NCBI GenBank assembly: GCA_021792455.1
Contig: JAJYUP010000020.1
Coordinates: 1 to 34,144 of the forward strand
Origin: Actinomycetes bacterium
GTDB taxonomy: Bacteria; Actinomycetota; Thermoleophilia; Solirubrobacterales; Solirubrobacteraceae
Direction: 5' to 3'
Length of the DNA stretch: 34,144 nt
The notes under the pieces were generated by a model. It made no database searches. It was not told the DNA's origin and was given only the letters and a program-made list of their open reading frames with translations. Positions within the stretch are counted from its first letter, which is position 1. Each line of letters opens with the position of its first letter. Shown here piece by piece: positions 1 through 7,680 of the stretch. The translations under genes and the position numbers were made by a program.

Positions 1-237
1 GAGGCGCTGATGTGCCTCTGTGACGACGCGCTTGACGGACTCCTCGTCGCTGACGTCGGCCTGCAGCGCAATCGCCCCCTCCAGCTGATTTGCGAGGGCG
101 CCCGCCTTCTCTGAATCGATGTCGACGATCGCGACCCTGCCTCCCTCTGCCGTGAACTGCGCTGCGGTCGCTGCGGCGAGCCCAGAGGCTCCGCCGGTCG
201 CGAGCAGCACGCGCCCTGCGAACCTCGGCGCCGTCAT
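1..237 (-). CDS. Short-chain dehydrogenase/reductase (SDR), N-terminal part, cut by window edge
   Basis: The first 79 residues show a Rossmann nucleotide-binding start: residues 9-20 read VLLATGGASGLA, the TGxxxGxG loop of classical SDRs with Ala in the last Gly position, and an acidic residue follows the second strand (VAIVDID), which favours NAD(H). The catalytic Ser-Tyr-Lys lies outside the window. I chose the ATG at 235-237 because it leaves the usual 8 residues before the first strand. The frame stays open upstream to a TTG at 337-339, which would add 34 residues of non-SDR-like sequence. It is divergent from the SDR at 406, and two operator copies lie between them. An NAD-dependent alcohol/ketone oxidoreductase role is a family-level call; the substrate is unknown. 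Confidence 0.85.
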   Translation of the reverse strand, partial: MTAPRFAGRVLLATGGASGLAAATAAQFTAEGGRVAIVDIDSEKAGALANQLEGAIALQADVSDEESVKRVVTEAHQRL

Positions 238-334
238 CGTGGAGCGGCGGTCTGGCGGCCTGTGCGCAGAGGTGCGCGAGCCGCGATCTGAGCGCAGAGC
301 TTCATCGGCGTTCTCCTCCGGGTCGGGGACGTTG

Positions 335-348
335 CTCAATCGTTCGGT
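335..348. promoter_or_regulatory. Operator copy 1 (CTCAATCGTTCGGT)
   Basis: This is a 14-bp CG-centred site sharing CAATCG and CGGT with the window-wide consensus ACCAANCGNTTGGT. Its centre is exactly 21 bp, two helical turns, from operator copy 2, which would suit cooperative binding of two repressor dimers on one DNA face. It lies in the divergent gap between the SDRs at 237 and 406. Confidence 0.55.
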
Positions 349-355
349 CTATTCA

Positions 356-369
356 ACCAATCGGTCGGT
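356..369. promoter_or_regulatory. Operator copy 2 (ACCAATCGGTCGGT)
   Basis: This imperfect palindrome has half-sites ACCAATC and, on the other strand, ACCGACC. On the plus strand a weak -10 (TATACG, 376-381) lies 7 bp downstream, with a possible -35 (TTCAAC, 352-357) overlapping its edge. On the minus strand a TTGAAT hexamer (356-351) starts on its last base. Bound protein would cover both divergent promoters. The promoter hexamers are weak matches; the operator itself is better supported by its recurrence. Confidence 0.65.
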
Positions 370-405
370 CAACACTATACGCCCGCTTCGGGTAAGGTGC
401 AGGCG

Positions 406-1320
406 ATGTCGACGCTCTCCCTCGATGGCGAGATCGCGGTCGTCACCGGCGGGGCGGGAGGTATCGGCGCCGCCGCAGCCGCCGCCTACGCTGCCGCAGG
501 CGCGCGCGTTGCCGTCGCCGACCTCGATCTTCGAGCCGCCGATGCCGTTGTGCAGCGGCTCGGCTCAGAGCACCGCGCATATGAGCTCGACGTGCGTTCC
601 TGGGAGTCGGTCGAAGCGCTCGCAGCTGCGGTGCGCGATGAGCTCGGACCGGCAACCGTGCTGTTCAACGGCGCAGGCATCCAACGGGTGGTGCCCACCC
701 TGCAGATGGCGCGGGAGGACTGGGATCTCGTGATCGACGTCAACCTGAGCGGATCGTTTCGATGCTGCAGGGTCTTCGGTGCGGGGATGGTGGAGCGGGG
801 CCATGGGGCGATCGTCAACGTCGCCTCCCTGACTGGCGTGGAGTTCGGCGGAGGCGGACGCGTCGCCTACGGCGCGAGCAAGAGCGGGATCGCGGGGCTG
901 ACGCGCACCCTCGGCGTCGAGTGGGCTGCCAGCGGGGTGAGGGTGAACGCGATCGCTCCAGGGATCGTGAGCACGCCGCTGATCGAGCGCCTCGCCACGG
1001 AGGGCAGCCTCGATCTGGCGGATCTCGCCTCGCGCGTGCCGGCGCAGCGCGTCGGCAGCCCTGCCGACGTCGCCTCTCTTGCGCTGCTGCTCTCCTGTCC
1101 CGAGGGCTCCTATCTCGTCGGCCAGACGATCGTGCTCGACGGCGGTCTGTCGAGCGCTGGACCGCGGCAGACGGGCAGGCAGGTCAGCCCTGAGCAGGCG
1201 CGCTCAGGTCAGGCGGGTCGTGGGCAGGCGCGCTCACGTCAGGCGGGTCCTGAGCAGACGCGCTCAGGTCAGGCGGGTCCTGGGCAGGTGCGCGCAGAGT
1301 CGAAAGGAGCCGCACGGTGA
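406..1320 (+). CDS. SDR family oxidoreductase with repeat-encoded C-terminal tail
   Basis: This is a classical SDR of 304 residues. TGGAGGIG is at 14-21, the active-site Ser is at 141, YxxxK is at Tyr155/Lys159, and the C-terminal half has the usual IAPG segment and VLDGG end. The typical NNAG appears as FNGAG (87-91). It probably oxidises a secondary alcohol or reduces a ketone with NAD(P)(H). The ATG at 406 is preferred over the GTG at 397 because AAGGTG just upstream can act as the ribosome-binding site. The fold ends near residue 255; the last ~50 residues are a Gln/Arg/Gly-rich tail from a 30-bp tandem repeat. The stop overlaps the next gene (TGATG). It is the first gene of the rightward unit 406-4757, behind operator copies 1 and 2. 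Confidence 0.88.
   Translation: MSTLSLDGEIAVVTGGAGGIGAAAAAAYAAAGARVAVADLDLRAADAVVQRLGSEHRAYELDVRSWESVEALAAAVRDELGPATVLFNGAGIQRVVPTLQMAREDWDLVIDVNLSGSFRCCRVFGAGMVERGHGAIVNVASLTGVEFGGGGRVAYGASKSGIAGLTRTLGVEWAASGVRVNAIAPGIVSTPLIERLATEGSLDLADLASRVPAQRVGSPADVASLALLLSCPEGSYLVGQTIVLDGGLSSAGPRQTGRQVSPEQARSGQAGRGQARSRQAGPEQTRSGQAGPGQVRAESKGAAR
1201..1290 (+). repeat. 30-bp tandem repeat inside the 3' end of the SDR gene
   Basis: Three units of 30 bp (1201, 1231, 1261) begin CGCTCA[G/C]GTCAGGCGGGTC, and a partial degenerate unit precedes them. Because 30 is a multiple of 3, the array reads as a 10-residue protein repeat (RSGQAGPGQA-like) beyond the SDR fold. Expansion or contraction would only lengthen or shorten the tail. 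Confidence 0.85.
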
Positions 1321-3116
1321 TGCGAGGGGGGGACTCGATTGGCGTGGGCATCGGCTTCGATGCGGGCAGGCCGCCCCTGCCCGAGCTGCGCACAGACGTG
1401 CGGCCCTGGGCGCAGGCGAGCACGGTCGGCGACCTGCTGGTGGCAGCGATCGCCCGTGACCCCACCGGTGATGCCGTCGTCTTTCCAGATGAGCGCCTGA
1501 GCGCGGAAGAGCTGGGCGCGCGTGCGAGGCAGATCGCTTCGGGCCTGATCGGGCTCGGCGTGCAGCGAGGCGACCGTGTCGGTCTGCTGATGGCGAACAG
1601 CCCAGACTGCGTGGCGTGCATGTTCGCCATCGCGCTGGCGGGCGCGGTGATCGTGCCGATCAACACACGCTACAGAGCGCTCGAGCTTCCCTTCGTCGTG
1701 CGCGATTCGGGGGTTGAGGTCGTGATCAGCAGCGACCGGATCGACGACTACGCAGATCTCGTCGGTCTGTTGAGCGATGCGCTGCCTGGCCTCTCCGACG
1801 CGCAGGACAGATTCTCGCTCGAGCTTCCGCATGCTCCCGCGCTGCGGTCGGTGATCGCCCTCGGTGCCCGTGAGCGCCTCGGCACGCTCAGCGAGCGCGA
1901 TCTGCTCGCCGCCGCGAAGGGGGTGTCCCCTGCCGAGCTCGAGCACCGCCGCAACGGTGTTCGCCTTCGCGACGACGCGCTGATCCTCTACACCTCCGGC
2001 ACGACGGCGATGCCACGCGGCTGCCGTCTCTCACATGAGGCGATCGTGCGCAACTGGTCTGTCGTTGCGCAGATCCTGCAGGTGGGCCCGCGCGACCGGG
2101 TGTGGGCGCCCTGCCCCCTGTTCCATCTCGGCGCTGTCGGGCCGCTGCTCGCCTGCGTCTGCGCGGGGGCCGCGTTCCTCTCTGACACCTGGTTCTCCCC
2201 GCAGCGCGCGCTGAGGCTGATCGAGCGCGAGCGGGCGACCCACCTCTACCCCGCCTATCCCCCGATCACCCAGGGCCTGCTCGACCAGCCTGAGCTCGCG
2301 AGCGCCGACCTGAGCGCGGCGCGGGTGATGCTGAACGTCGGTCCAGAGGATGTCCTGCGCCAGATGCAGGCGGCGCTCCCACACGTCGTGCAGGTGTCGC
2401 TGTACGGGTCGACGGAGGGAGGCGGTGCGATCACGTACAACAGCCTCGACGAAGATCTCGAGGCGCGCGTCTGTACGACGGGCCTGCCGCTGCCTGGCAC
2501 GGAGCTGAGGATCATCGACCCTGACTCAGGCCAGGACCTCGGCGTCGGGGGAGCGGGGGAGATCGTTCTGCGCAGCGTCGGACTGTTCGAGGGATACGTC
2601 GATGAGCCCGCTGGGGCGCGGTCGAGCGTCGACGAGCAGGGTTGGTACCGCACCGGTGACCGCGGCGCGCTCGACGAGCGCGGACGCCTGCGGTTCCTTG
2701 GGCGCCTGAAGGAGATGATGAAGGTCGGCGGCGAGAACGTCGCGCCCGCAGAGATCGAGTCGGCGCTGAGCACACATCCATCCGTGAAGCTCGTTCAGGT
2801 GGTCGGGGTCCCAGACGAGCGCTTGGAAGAGGTTCCAGCCGCTTTCATCGAGTGTCGTGCCGGCGCAGTGATGACGGAGCAGGAGGCGATCGAGCACTGC
2901 CGCGGGCGCATCGCGCGCTTCAAGGTTCCACGGTACGTGCGCTTCGTGCAGGAGTGGCCTCTGTCTGCGACGAAGATTCAGCGTGGAGTCCTGCGAGCGC
3001 AGCTGATCGCCGAGCTCGAGCAGCGCCGGCAGCAGGGGGAGATCGCCGACCTCTCACCTGACGAGCGACCCGACGACTCGCGGGAGCTTGGCGTGCGGGA
3101 AGGAGAGCTGCGGTGA
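1317..3116 (+). CDS. Acyl-CoA ligase (AMP-forming, ANL superfamily)
   Basis: This enzyme should activate a carboxylic acid to its CoA thioester through an acyl-adenylate. The motifs are in order: the P-loop YTSGTTAMPRG at 225-235 (Ala replaces the usual Gly after TT), YGSTEGGG around 363-370, the YRTGD hinge region at 444-448, and the C-terminal lysine motif at 549-555. That last motif reads LSATKIQ, one residue shorter than the usual TATGKIQ; Lys553 is the probable adenylation lysine. The length of 599 is a little above the family's usual 500-560 because of an N-terminal extension (~30 aa) and a charged tail. AGGAG at 1305-1309 fits the GTG at 1317 or the ATG at 1320. It is the first of three paralogous ligases; the acid substrate cannot be predicted. 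Confidence 0.92.
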   Translation: MMRGGDSIGVGIGFDAGRPPLPELRTDVRPWAQASTVGDLLVAAIARDPTGDAVVFPDERLSAEELGARARQIASGLIGLGVQRGDRVGLLMANSPDCVACMFAIALAGAVIVPINTRYRALELPFVVRDSGVEVVISSDRIDDYADLVGLLSDALPGLSDAQDRFSLELPHAPALRSVIALGARERLGTLSERDLLAAAKGVSPAELEHRRNGVRLRDDALILYTSGTTAMPRGCRLSHEAIVRNWSVVAQILQVGPRDRVWAPCPLFHLGAVGPLLACVCAGAAFLSDTWFSPQRALRLIERERATHLYPAYPPITQGLLDQPELASADLSAARVMLNVGPEDVLRQMQAALPHVVQVSLYGSTEGGGAITYNSLDEDLEARVCTTGLPLPGTELRIIDPDSGQDLGVGGAGEIVLRSVGLFEGYVDEPAGARSSVDEQGWYRTGDRGALDERGRLRFLGRLKEMMKVGGENVAPAEIESALSTHPSVKLVQVVGVPDERLEEVPAAFIECRAGAVMTEQEAIEHCRGRIARFKVPRYVRFVQEWPLSATKIQRGVLRAQLIAELEQRRQQGEIADLSPDERPDDSRELGVREGELR

Positions 3117-3961
3117 GGCCATCCTCACAGGCTCTGTGGCTGTGGGCTGGAACGCTTGCCCATGCGAGCCTGGCCGAACGGATCGAGGCGGCGTGCGCGG
3201 GCGGGTTCTCGAATCTGTCCCTGTTTCCAGAGGACTACCGGCGCGCTCGCGCCGATGGGCTCACCGACAGCGACATTCTCGCGATGCACGAGGAGAAGGG
3301 CGTTCGCCTGATGACGCTCGACCCCTACGCGCGGTGGCTGCCGTTCGATCCGCCCGCAGCAGCCGACCCTCGCCTGCGGATCCTTCAGACGGAGGAGTCG
3401 GAGTTCTTCGCGATCGCGGAGGCGCTTCAGCTGCAGACGATGACGGCGATCGAGCCCTTTGGTCACAGCCACCCCATCGAGCGCCTGGCCGAGAGCTTTG
3501 CGCGCCTCTGTGACCGGGCGGCAGAGTCAGGACTGCGCGTGCACCTCGAGTTCACGCCCTTCAGTGGGATACCCGACCTCTCGACGGCCTTTGAGGTCGT
3601 GAGGCTCGCCGGCCGGGCCAACGGGGGTCTCGTGCTCGACACATGGCACTACCTGCGCGGACAGCGCGACGACGAGCTGCTGCGCTCGATCCCGGCAGAG
3701 TGCATCTTCGTCGTTCAGGTGAGCGACGCGAGAGCACAGGTGCAGGGATCACTGATCGAGGACACGTGGGCGCACCGGATGCTCCCCGGCGAGGGTGAGC
3801 TCGATCTTCAGACGGTGATCGCGATCCTCGCCGGCAAGCGCGGCGTCGGGCCGTTCGGCATCGAGGTGCTCTCTCGCACCCTGTGGCAGCTGCCGCCCGC
3901 TGAGATCGGACGGCAGTGTGGTGAGAGCCTGCGCGAGCTGATTCGGTTGGCAGGGGGCTGA
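3113..3961 (+). CDS. Sugar phosphate isomerase/epimerase-like TIM-barrel protein
   Basis: The 282 residues match the xylose-isomerase-like TIM barrel (AP endonuclease 2 superfamily). The metal and active-site pattern is visible: Glu146 (HLEFTP), Asp176 and His179 (LDTWH), Asp205 (VQVSDA), His221 (HRMLPGEGELD) and Glu251 (GIEV). Such proteins isomerise, epimerise or cleave hydroxy-carbonyl compounds with a divalent metal. The GTG start overlaps the ligase stop (GTGA), so translation is probably coupled. A paralogue sits at 9305-10123, also in an operon with a ligase and an oxidoreductase. The context suggests isomerisation of a hydroxy-ketone or enol intermediate rather than a sugar; that is inference. 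Confidence 0.8.
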   Translation: MRPSSQALWLWAGTLAHASLAERIEAACAGGFSNLSLFPEDYRRARADGLTDSDILAMHEEKGVRLMTLDPYARWLPFDPPAAADPRLRILQTEESEFFAIAEALQLQTMTAIEPFGHSHPIERLAESFARLCDRAAESGLRVHLEFTPFSGIPDLSTAFEVVRLAGRANGGLVLDTWHYLRGQRDDELLRSIPAECIFVVQVSDARAQVQGSLIEDTWAHRMLPGEGELDLQTVIAILAGKRGVGPFGIEVLSRTLWQLPPAEIGRQCGESLRELIRLAGG

Positions 3962-3968
3962 GGCGCCG

Positions 3969-4757
3969 ATGGATCTCGGTCTTTCAGGCAGCATCTGCAT
4001 CATCACTGGGGCAAGCCGCGGCATCGGCGCGGCGACCGCGCGAGAGCTCGCGAGCGAGGGCGCCCGCCTGCTGCTGATCGCACGAGACGGAGATGGCCTG
4101 CAGGCGGTCGCCGCGGAGTGCAGGGCGCGGGGCGGCGAGGCTGAGGTGCTCGTGCAGGACATCGCCGCCGAGGATGCTCCTGATGCGGTGCTGCAGGCCT
4201 GCCGAGCCGCGTTCGGGACTCCGAAGGTGATCGTCAGCGGCGCGGGGAGCAACTGGCTGCGCCCGCTCGACCAGGTGAGCCGCCAGGATTTCGAAGCCCA
4301 CTGGCGTCTGAACGTGCTCGCACCGTTCTCGCTGCTCCAGGCCGCGCTGCCAGAGATGGCGAAAGCCGGTGGGGGGCGCGTCGTCAACGTCTGCTCGATA
4401 GCCGCGAAGCGCCCCTCCCAGTTCAACGTCGCCTACAGCGTCACGAAGGCGGGCCAGCTTGCGCTCTGCAGGGTTTTCGCCGACGCGTACGCGCCAGCCG
4501 GCGTCTTGATCAACTCGGTGCTCCCCGGCCCGATTGACACCGAGCTGTGGGCTGAGGTGCTCGTCCAGTCGGCGGCGCATCAGCGCAAGACGCTCGAGCA
4601 GGTGCGCGCCGAGGCCGCAGCGGGCATCCCGATCGGCCGGTTCGGCACCGACGAGGAGGTCGCCTCCGTGATCGCATTCCTGTGCTCAGAGCGCTCAGGC
4701 AACGTCGCCGGCGCCGCCTGGACGGTCGACGGCGGCTCTGTCGCCTCGCTGCTCTGA
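3969..4757 (+). CDS. SDR family oxidoreductase
   Basis: This is a classical SDR of 262 residues with TGASRGIG at 13-20, Ser143, Tyr156 and Lys160, followed by NSVLPGPIDTE and a VDGG C-terminal end. An Arg (IARD) after the second strand suggests NADP(H). The NNAG motif is altered to SGAG. It starts 7 bp after the isomerase and closes the rightward unit. Its last 63 bp overlap, on the opposite strand, the 3' end of the SnoaL-like gene. It resembles 3-oxoacyl-reductase-type SDRs; the substrate is unknown. Confidence 0.88.
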   Translation: MDLGLSGSICIITGASRGIGAATARELASEGARLLLIARDGDGLQAVAAECRARGGEAEVLVQDIAAEDAPDAVLQACRAAFGTPKVIVSGAGSNWLRPLDQVSRQDFEAHWRLNVLAPFSLLQAALPEMAKAGGGRVVNVCSIAAKRPSQFNVAYSVTKAGQLALCRVFADAYAPAGVLINSVLPGPIDTELWAEVLVQSAAHQRKTLEQVRAEAAAGIPIGRFGTDEEVASVIAFLCSERSGNVAGAAWTVDGGSVASLL

Positions 4758-5336
4758 GCCGGGCAGATCGCCGCTGCCCACCTGACCGCGCGGCCAGCGT
4801 GCGGGGGGTTGACGCAGGGGATGGTGCACGCGCGCCTGTCCATAGAAGAGGCGATGCTCACGGCTTGCGAACAGCCACCGGCCATCTTCGCGGACATAGC
4901 GATCGTGGTAGAGGATGACCTGGTCGACCCACTGAGAGCCGACCTCGATTTCACCTGTGCAGTAGACCTCTCCACGGGCGTGGTCAGGGCCTTCGACGTC
5001 GATGAGGTGGTTGGTGACGTGCAGCAGGCACAGCCCAAGCTCAGAGAACCACCGCTCGAGGTCAGCCTGAATCCGATGCCGATCGATTGTCGGCATCCGC
5101 GCCGGCGGATCAGTTCTCGCCCACAGGGACAGCATGAGGGGGCGGTCGCGGCTCGCGAACGCGTGCGCGTAGCGAAAGGCGAGTTGCCTGATCTCCTCGA
5201 TTGCGAGCAGTCGCTGCACATCGGCGGCGGTCGGAGACGCCTGCGACCGCCGCGGATCCGCCTCTGCCGGCCTCACACCTGCCGGATCGGTCCCTGCTGG
5301 ATCGGCTCCTGAGGGGCCCGCCTCTGCGCCGCTCAT
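4695..5336 (-). CDS. SnoaL-like (NTF2-fold) protein
   Basis: The core (about residues 40-165) has the SnoaL_4 look: IEEIRQLAFRYAHAFASRD, a middle CTGEIEVG strand and a closing GRWLFASREH strand. The family includes polyketide cyclases, dehydratases such as the bile-acid 7-alpha-dehydratase, and ketosteroid-isomerase relatives, so a dehydration or isomerisation of a ring intermediate is plausible. The start at 5336 gives 213 residues with a low-complexity N-terminal stretch (SGADPAGTDPAGVRPAEADP). The C-terminal ~50 residues are Arg/Pro-rich, not family-like, and overlap the convergent SDR gene by 63 bp. It lies 49 bp downstream of the ligase and is the last gene of the leftward unit that begins at 7508. 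Confidence 0.75.
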   Translation of the reverse strand: MSGAEAGPSGADPAGTDPAGVRPAEADPRRSQASPTAADVQRLLAIEEIRQLAFRYAHAFASRDRPLMLSLWARTDPPARMPTIDRHRIQADLERWFSELGLCLLHVTNHLIDVEGPDHARGEVYCTGEIEVGSQWVDQVILYHDRYVREDGRWLFASREHRLFYGQARVHHPLRQPPARWPRGQVGSGDLPGSEQRGDRAAVDRPGGAGDVA

Positions 5337-5385
5337 CCTGTCGCGGCGCTCTGCCGCTGCTGCGCGAGCTTGGCGACCACGTCGC

Positions 5386-7047
5386 TCACGCTGCCGTCGC
5401 CGCCTCCCGCTCCCGCTGCAGCTCGGCGGCGAGCTGCTCGGCAAGCCTGAACTTCTGGACCTTCGTCGCGGACATCGGCCACTCCTGCACGAAGCGGATG
5501 TGCCTCGGCACCTTGAAGGAGGCGATGCTTCTCCTGCTGTGCTCGAGGATCTCCTCCTCGCTCGCATGTGCGCCGGGCTTCAGCTCGATGAACGCCGCCG
5601 GAACCTCCATGTACTTCGGGTCGGGAACTCCGACGACGACGGCGATCGCGACTGCGGGGTGCGTACACAGCATCGACTCGATCTCGACGGCGGCGACGTT
5701 CTCGCCGCCCACCTTCAGCATGTCCTTCAGGCGTCCGAGGTAGGTGACGCGCCCCTGCGCATCTACTGCGCCGATGTCGCCGGTGTGGAACCATCCGTCC
5801 TCGTCGATGCGCTGGGAGGTCAGCTCCGGGTCCTTGTAGTAGCCCTCGAACAGGCAGTAGCCGCGGACGACGATCTCGCCGCGCTGCCCAACGGCAGCGG
5901 GCGTCCCATCCTCGAGGCTGCGGATCTCCACCTCGATTCCGTCGAATGGCGGTCCACAGGTGGTCGTGCGCTGCTCGACGGTTTCCCCAGGGTCGTTGAA
6001 GCACACCACACCTGCGCACTCCGTGCACCCGTAGGCGCTTATGAGCTTCGCATCTCCAAGTGCCTTCTGGGCGGCTGCGAGCGCGTCGCTCGGCGCGACG
6101 TTGTTGACGATCCTCACGTGCTTGAAGCGGCCAGGATGGTAGAGAGGGTGGTTGAGCAGGGCCTGGGTTATCGCGGGGAACGTCGAGAACAGGATCGTCG
6201 CCTGCTCCTGCTCGATGACGCGCATCGCGACGTCCGCATCGAAGTGCGTCATCGTGAGCATCGCCGCGCCGGCGTCGATCACGCCGATGAGCGGCAGGAT
6301 CGCGCTCATGTGGAACATCGGCAGCGGATCCCAGAACCGGTCCGCCGAGGTCATGTGGAAGCGTGTGCGCCCCGCGATGACGGCGGTGCGCACCAGCGCC
6401 TCATGCGAGAGGGGGCAGCCCTTCGGCATCGCGGTGGTGCCGGAGGTGAACATCATCAGCGCCACCTGACGCATCGCGACGCGCGAGCGCCGGAGGTCCA
6501 CCTCCTCCTCTGAGACGGGCTCCCCCTGCGCAGCGAACTGCTCGCGGTCGAGCATCCCTGCCGCCCCCCTCTTTCCGAGCAGGACGACGGTGCGAAGCCT
6601 CGGCAGATGCGGCAGCTCCAGCCGCAGCGCCTCTGGGGCGGCCTCGAGGCCGCTGACCGTCTCGTGCAGCAGCGCGACGTAGTCTGCGTGCTCCTCGATC
6701 ACATCGCTGGTGAGCAGCACCTCGATGTCGCCATCGGCGATGACGTGGGCGAGCTCCCGTGGCTTGAAGCGGGCGTTGATCGGGACGACGACCGCTCCGA
6801 TGAGGCTCGCGCCGAGCAGGACCTCGACGAAGTCGATGCAGTTCGGCATGAGGATGCCGACGTGCGCGCCCGCCTCGACGCCAAGCCCAGCGAGCGACCG
6901 GGCCGCCTGCATTGAGCCCTCGAAGAGCTCAGAATAGGTGCGTCTGCAGTCGGGGAACGAGATTGCAAGCGCGTCGGCATCTCGCTCGCAGGCGCGCAGC
7001 AGCAGGTCTCCAAGCGTCCAGGAGTCGTGCCAGCGCTTCGTGTGCAT
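5386..7047 (-). CDS. Acyl-CoA ligase (AMP-forming, ANL superfamily)
   Basis: This 553-residue ligase carries TSGTTAMPKG (201-210), YGCTECAG (339-346), FHTGD (420-424) and the C-terminal motif MSATKVQK with Lys529. As in the other two ligases, the motif lacks the Gly usually found before the lysine. It is clearly paralogous to the ligases at 1317 and 11165 and closest to the latter (shared WDPLPMFHMSAILPLIGV). The ATG at 7047 overlaps the VOC stop (TGATG), which is better supported than the in-frame ATG at 7071 that would run into the VOC gene. It should make a CoA thioester for the VOC and SnoaL-like partners to act on; the acid is unknown. Confidence 0.92.
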   Translation of the reverse strand: MHTKRWHDSWTLGDLLLRACERDADALAISFPDCRRTYSELFEGSMQAARSLAGLGVEAGAHVGILMPNCIDFVEVLLGASLIGAVVVPINARFKPRELAHVIADGDIEVLLTSDVIEEHADYVALLHETVSGLEAAPEALRLELPHLPRLRTVVLLGKRGAAGMLDREQFAAQGEPVSEEEVDLRRSRVAMRQVALMMFTSGTTAMPKGCPLSHEALVRTAVIAGRTRFHMTSADRFWDPLPMFHMSAILPLIGVIDAGAAMLTMTHFDADVAMRVIEQEQATILFSTFPAITQALLNHPLYHPGRFKHVRIVNNVAPSDALAAAQKALGDAKLISAYGCTECAGVVCFNDPGETVEQRTTTCGPPFDGIEVEIRSLEDGTPAAVGQRGEIVVRGYCLFEGYYKDPELTSQRIDEDGWFHTGDIGAVDAQGRVTYLGRLKDMLKVGGENVAAVEIESMLCTHPAVAIAVVVGVPDPKYMEVPAAFIELKPGAHASEEEILEHSRRSIASFKVPRHIRFVQEWPMSATKVQKFRLAEQLAAELQREREAATAA

Positions 7048-7508
7048 CAGAAGGCACCGCCAGCCATCCACGCGGCGAACTGGGCGCGCCTGCTCTCCTC
7101 CACGATCTCGAGTCGCAGCCCGCCAGGCAGCAGGTGGTAGGCGAAGCCGGCGGGAGCCCTGCGGTCGCCGCCCCCGAACTCGAGCCGCGCGCCCTGACTC
7201 GACAGGCGCGCCGATTCCGCGGGGATGTCATCGACGAACACGCCGAGGTGATGCAGCTGACCCGCCGGCCCCGGGCTCCAGAGCCGACGCTCCTCGCTGT
7301 CGATCAGCTCGAGGTGGGGCGTTCCCTGCACCGAATAGGTGAACGCGATCTGCTCTGAGACCTCCTGCCCGTCGCCGGTGATGACCGTCTGGCGCCTGCG
7401 CTGAAGCGGCGCCCAGGTGAGCTCCAGACGCTCTCCGAGGTCCTCCATCGCGACCTCGATGTCCTCGACGACGATGCCGAAATGGTAGATGTCGAGGCTC
7501 CCGAGCAC
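7047..7508 (-). CDS. VOC (glyoxalase/dioxygenase-fold) protein
   Basis: It has two betaalphabetabetabeta modules. Metal-ligand candidates are His9 (IYHFGIVV), Glu in HLELID, His in LHHLGVFV and Glu in LRLEIVE, the usual H-E-H-E arrangement. The layout resembles methylmalonyl-CoA-epimerase-type or glyoxalase members acting by metal-assisted proton shift. I chose the GTG at 7508, which gives 153 residues and places the start 14 bp from the operator at 7522-7535; a TTG at 7526 is possible but sits inside that operator. There is no convincing ribosome-binding site, in keeping with a leaderless message. It is the first gene of the leftward unit with a ligase and a SnoaL-like protein. Confidence 0.75.
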   Translation of the reverse strand: MLGSLDIYHFGIVVEDIEVAMEDLGERLELTWAPLQRRRQTVITGDGQEVSEQIAFTYSVQGTPHLELIDSEERRLWSPGPAGQLHHLGVFVDDIPAESARLSSQGARLEFGGGDRRAPAGFAYHLLPGGLRLEIVEESRRAQFAAWMAGGAF

Positions 7509-7521
7509 AGCGTCGAAGCCT

Positions 7522-7535
7522 ACCAATCGGCAGGT
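7522..7535. promoter_or_regulatory. Operator copy 3 (ACCAATCGGCAGGT)
   Basis: It matches operator copy 2 at 12 of 14 positions. Read leftward, the site ends in GATTGGT, runs directly into the weak -10-like TAGGCT (7522-7517), and the GTG start of the VOC gene is 14 bp away. The same spacing is seen at 28029-28057. It is the only copy serving the leftward unit 7508-4695. Confidence 0.55.
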
Positions 7536-7653
7536 CGAACGTCTGCGAGCCCGCCCACCTCGCAGGGGGTGGGGCGGCGGGAGGCGACGCCCGCGACGGG
7601 AGCGGCTGGGAGCGCGCATGGGGCTGGTGGATCGCAGGGGATCGGGGCGAGCG

Positions 7654-7672
7654 GGCGGGCACTCCACCCGCC
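7654..7672 (-). terminator. Possible hairpin terminator after the EthD-like gene
   Basis: GGCGGG (7654-7659) and CCCGCC (7667-7672) form a 6-bp GC stem with a 7-nt loop, starting 8 bp past the stop of the EthD-like gene in its direction. There is no T tract, so this is a weak call. The rest of 7536-7680 shows nothing recognisable. Confidence 0.3.
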
Positions 7673-7680
7673 TCGATCTG

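Noticed and set aside
3113-3961. DNA repair AP endonuclease
   Set aside because: The fold superfamily includes endonuclease IV, but there are no DNA-binding loops and the gene is inside a catabolic operon.
5500-6513. 337-residue open frame on the plus strand
   Set aside because: It is the antisense shadow of the acyl-CoA ligase at 5386-7047.
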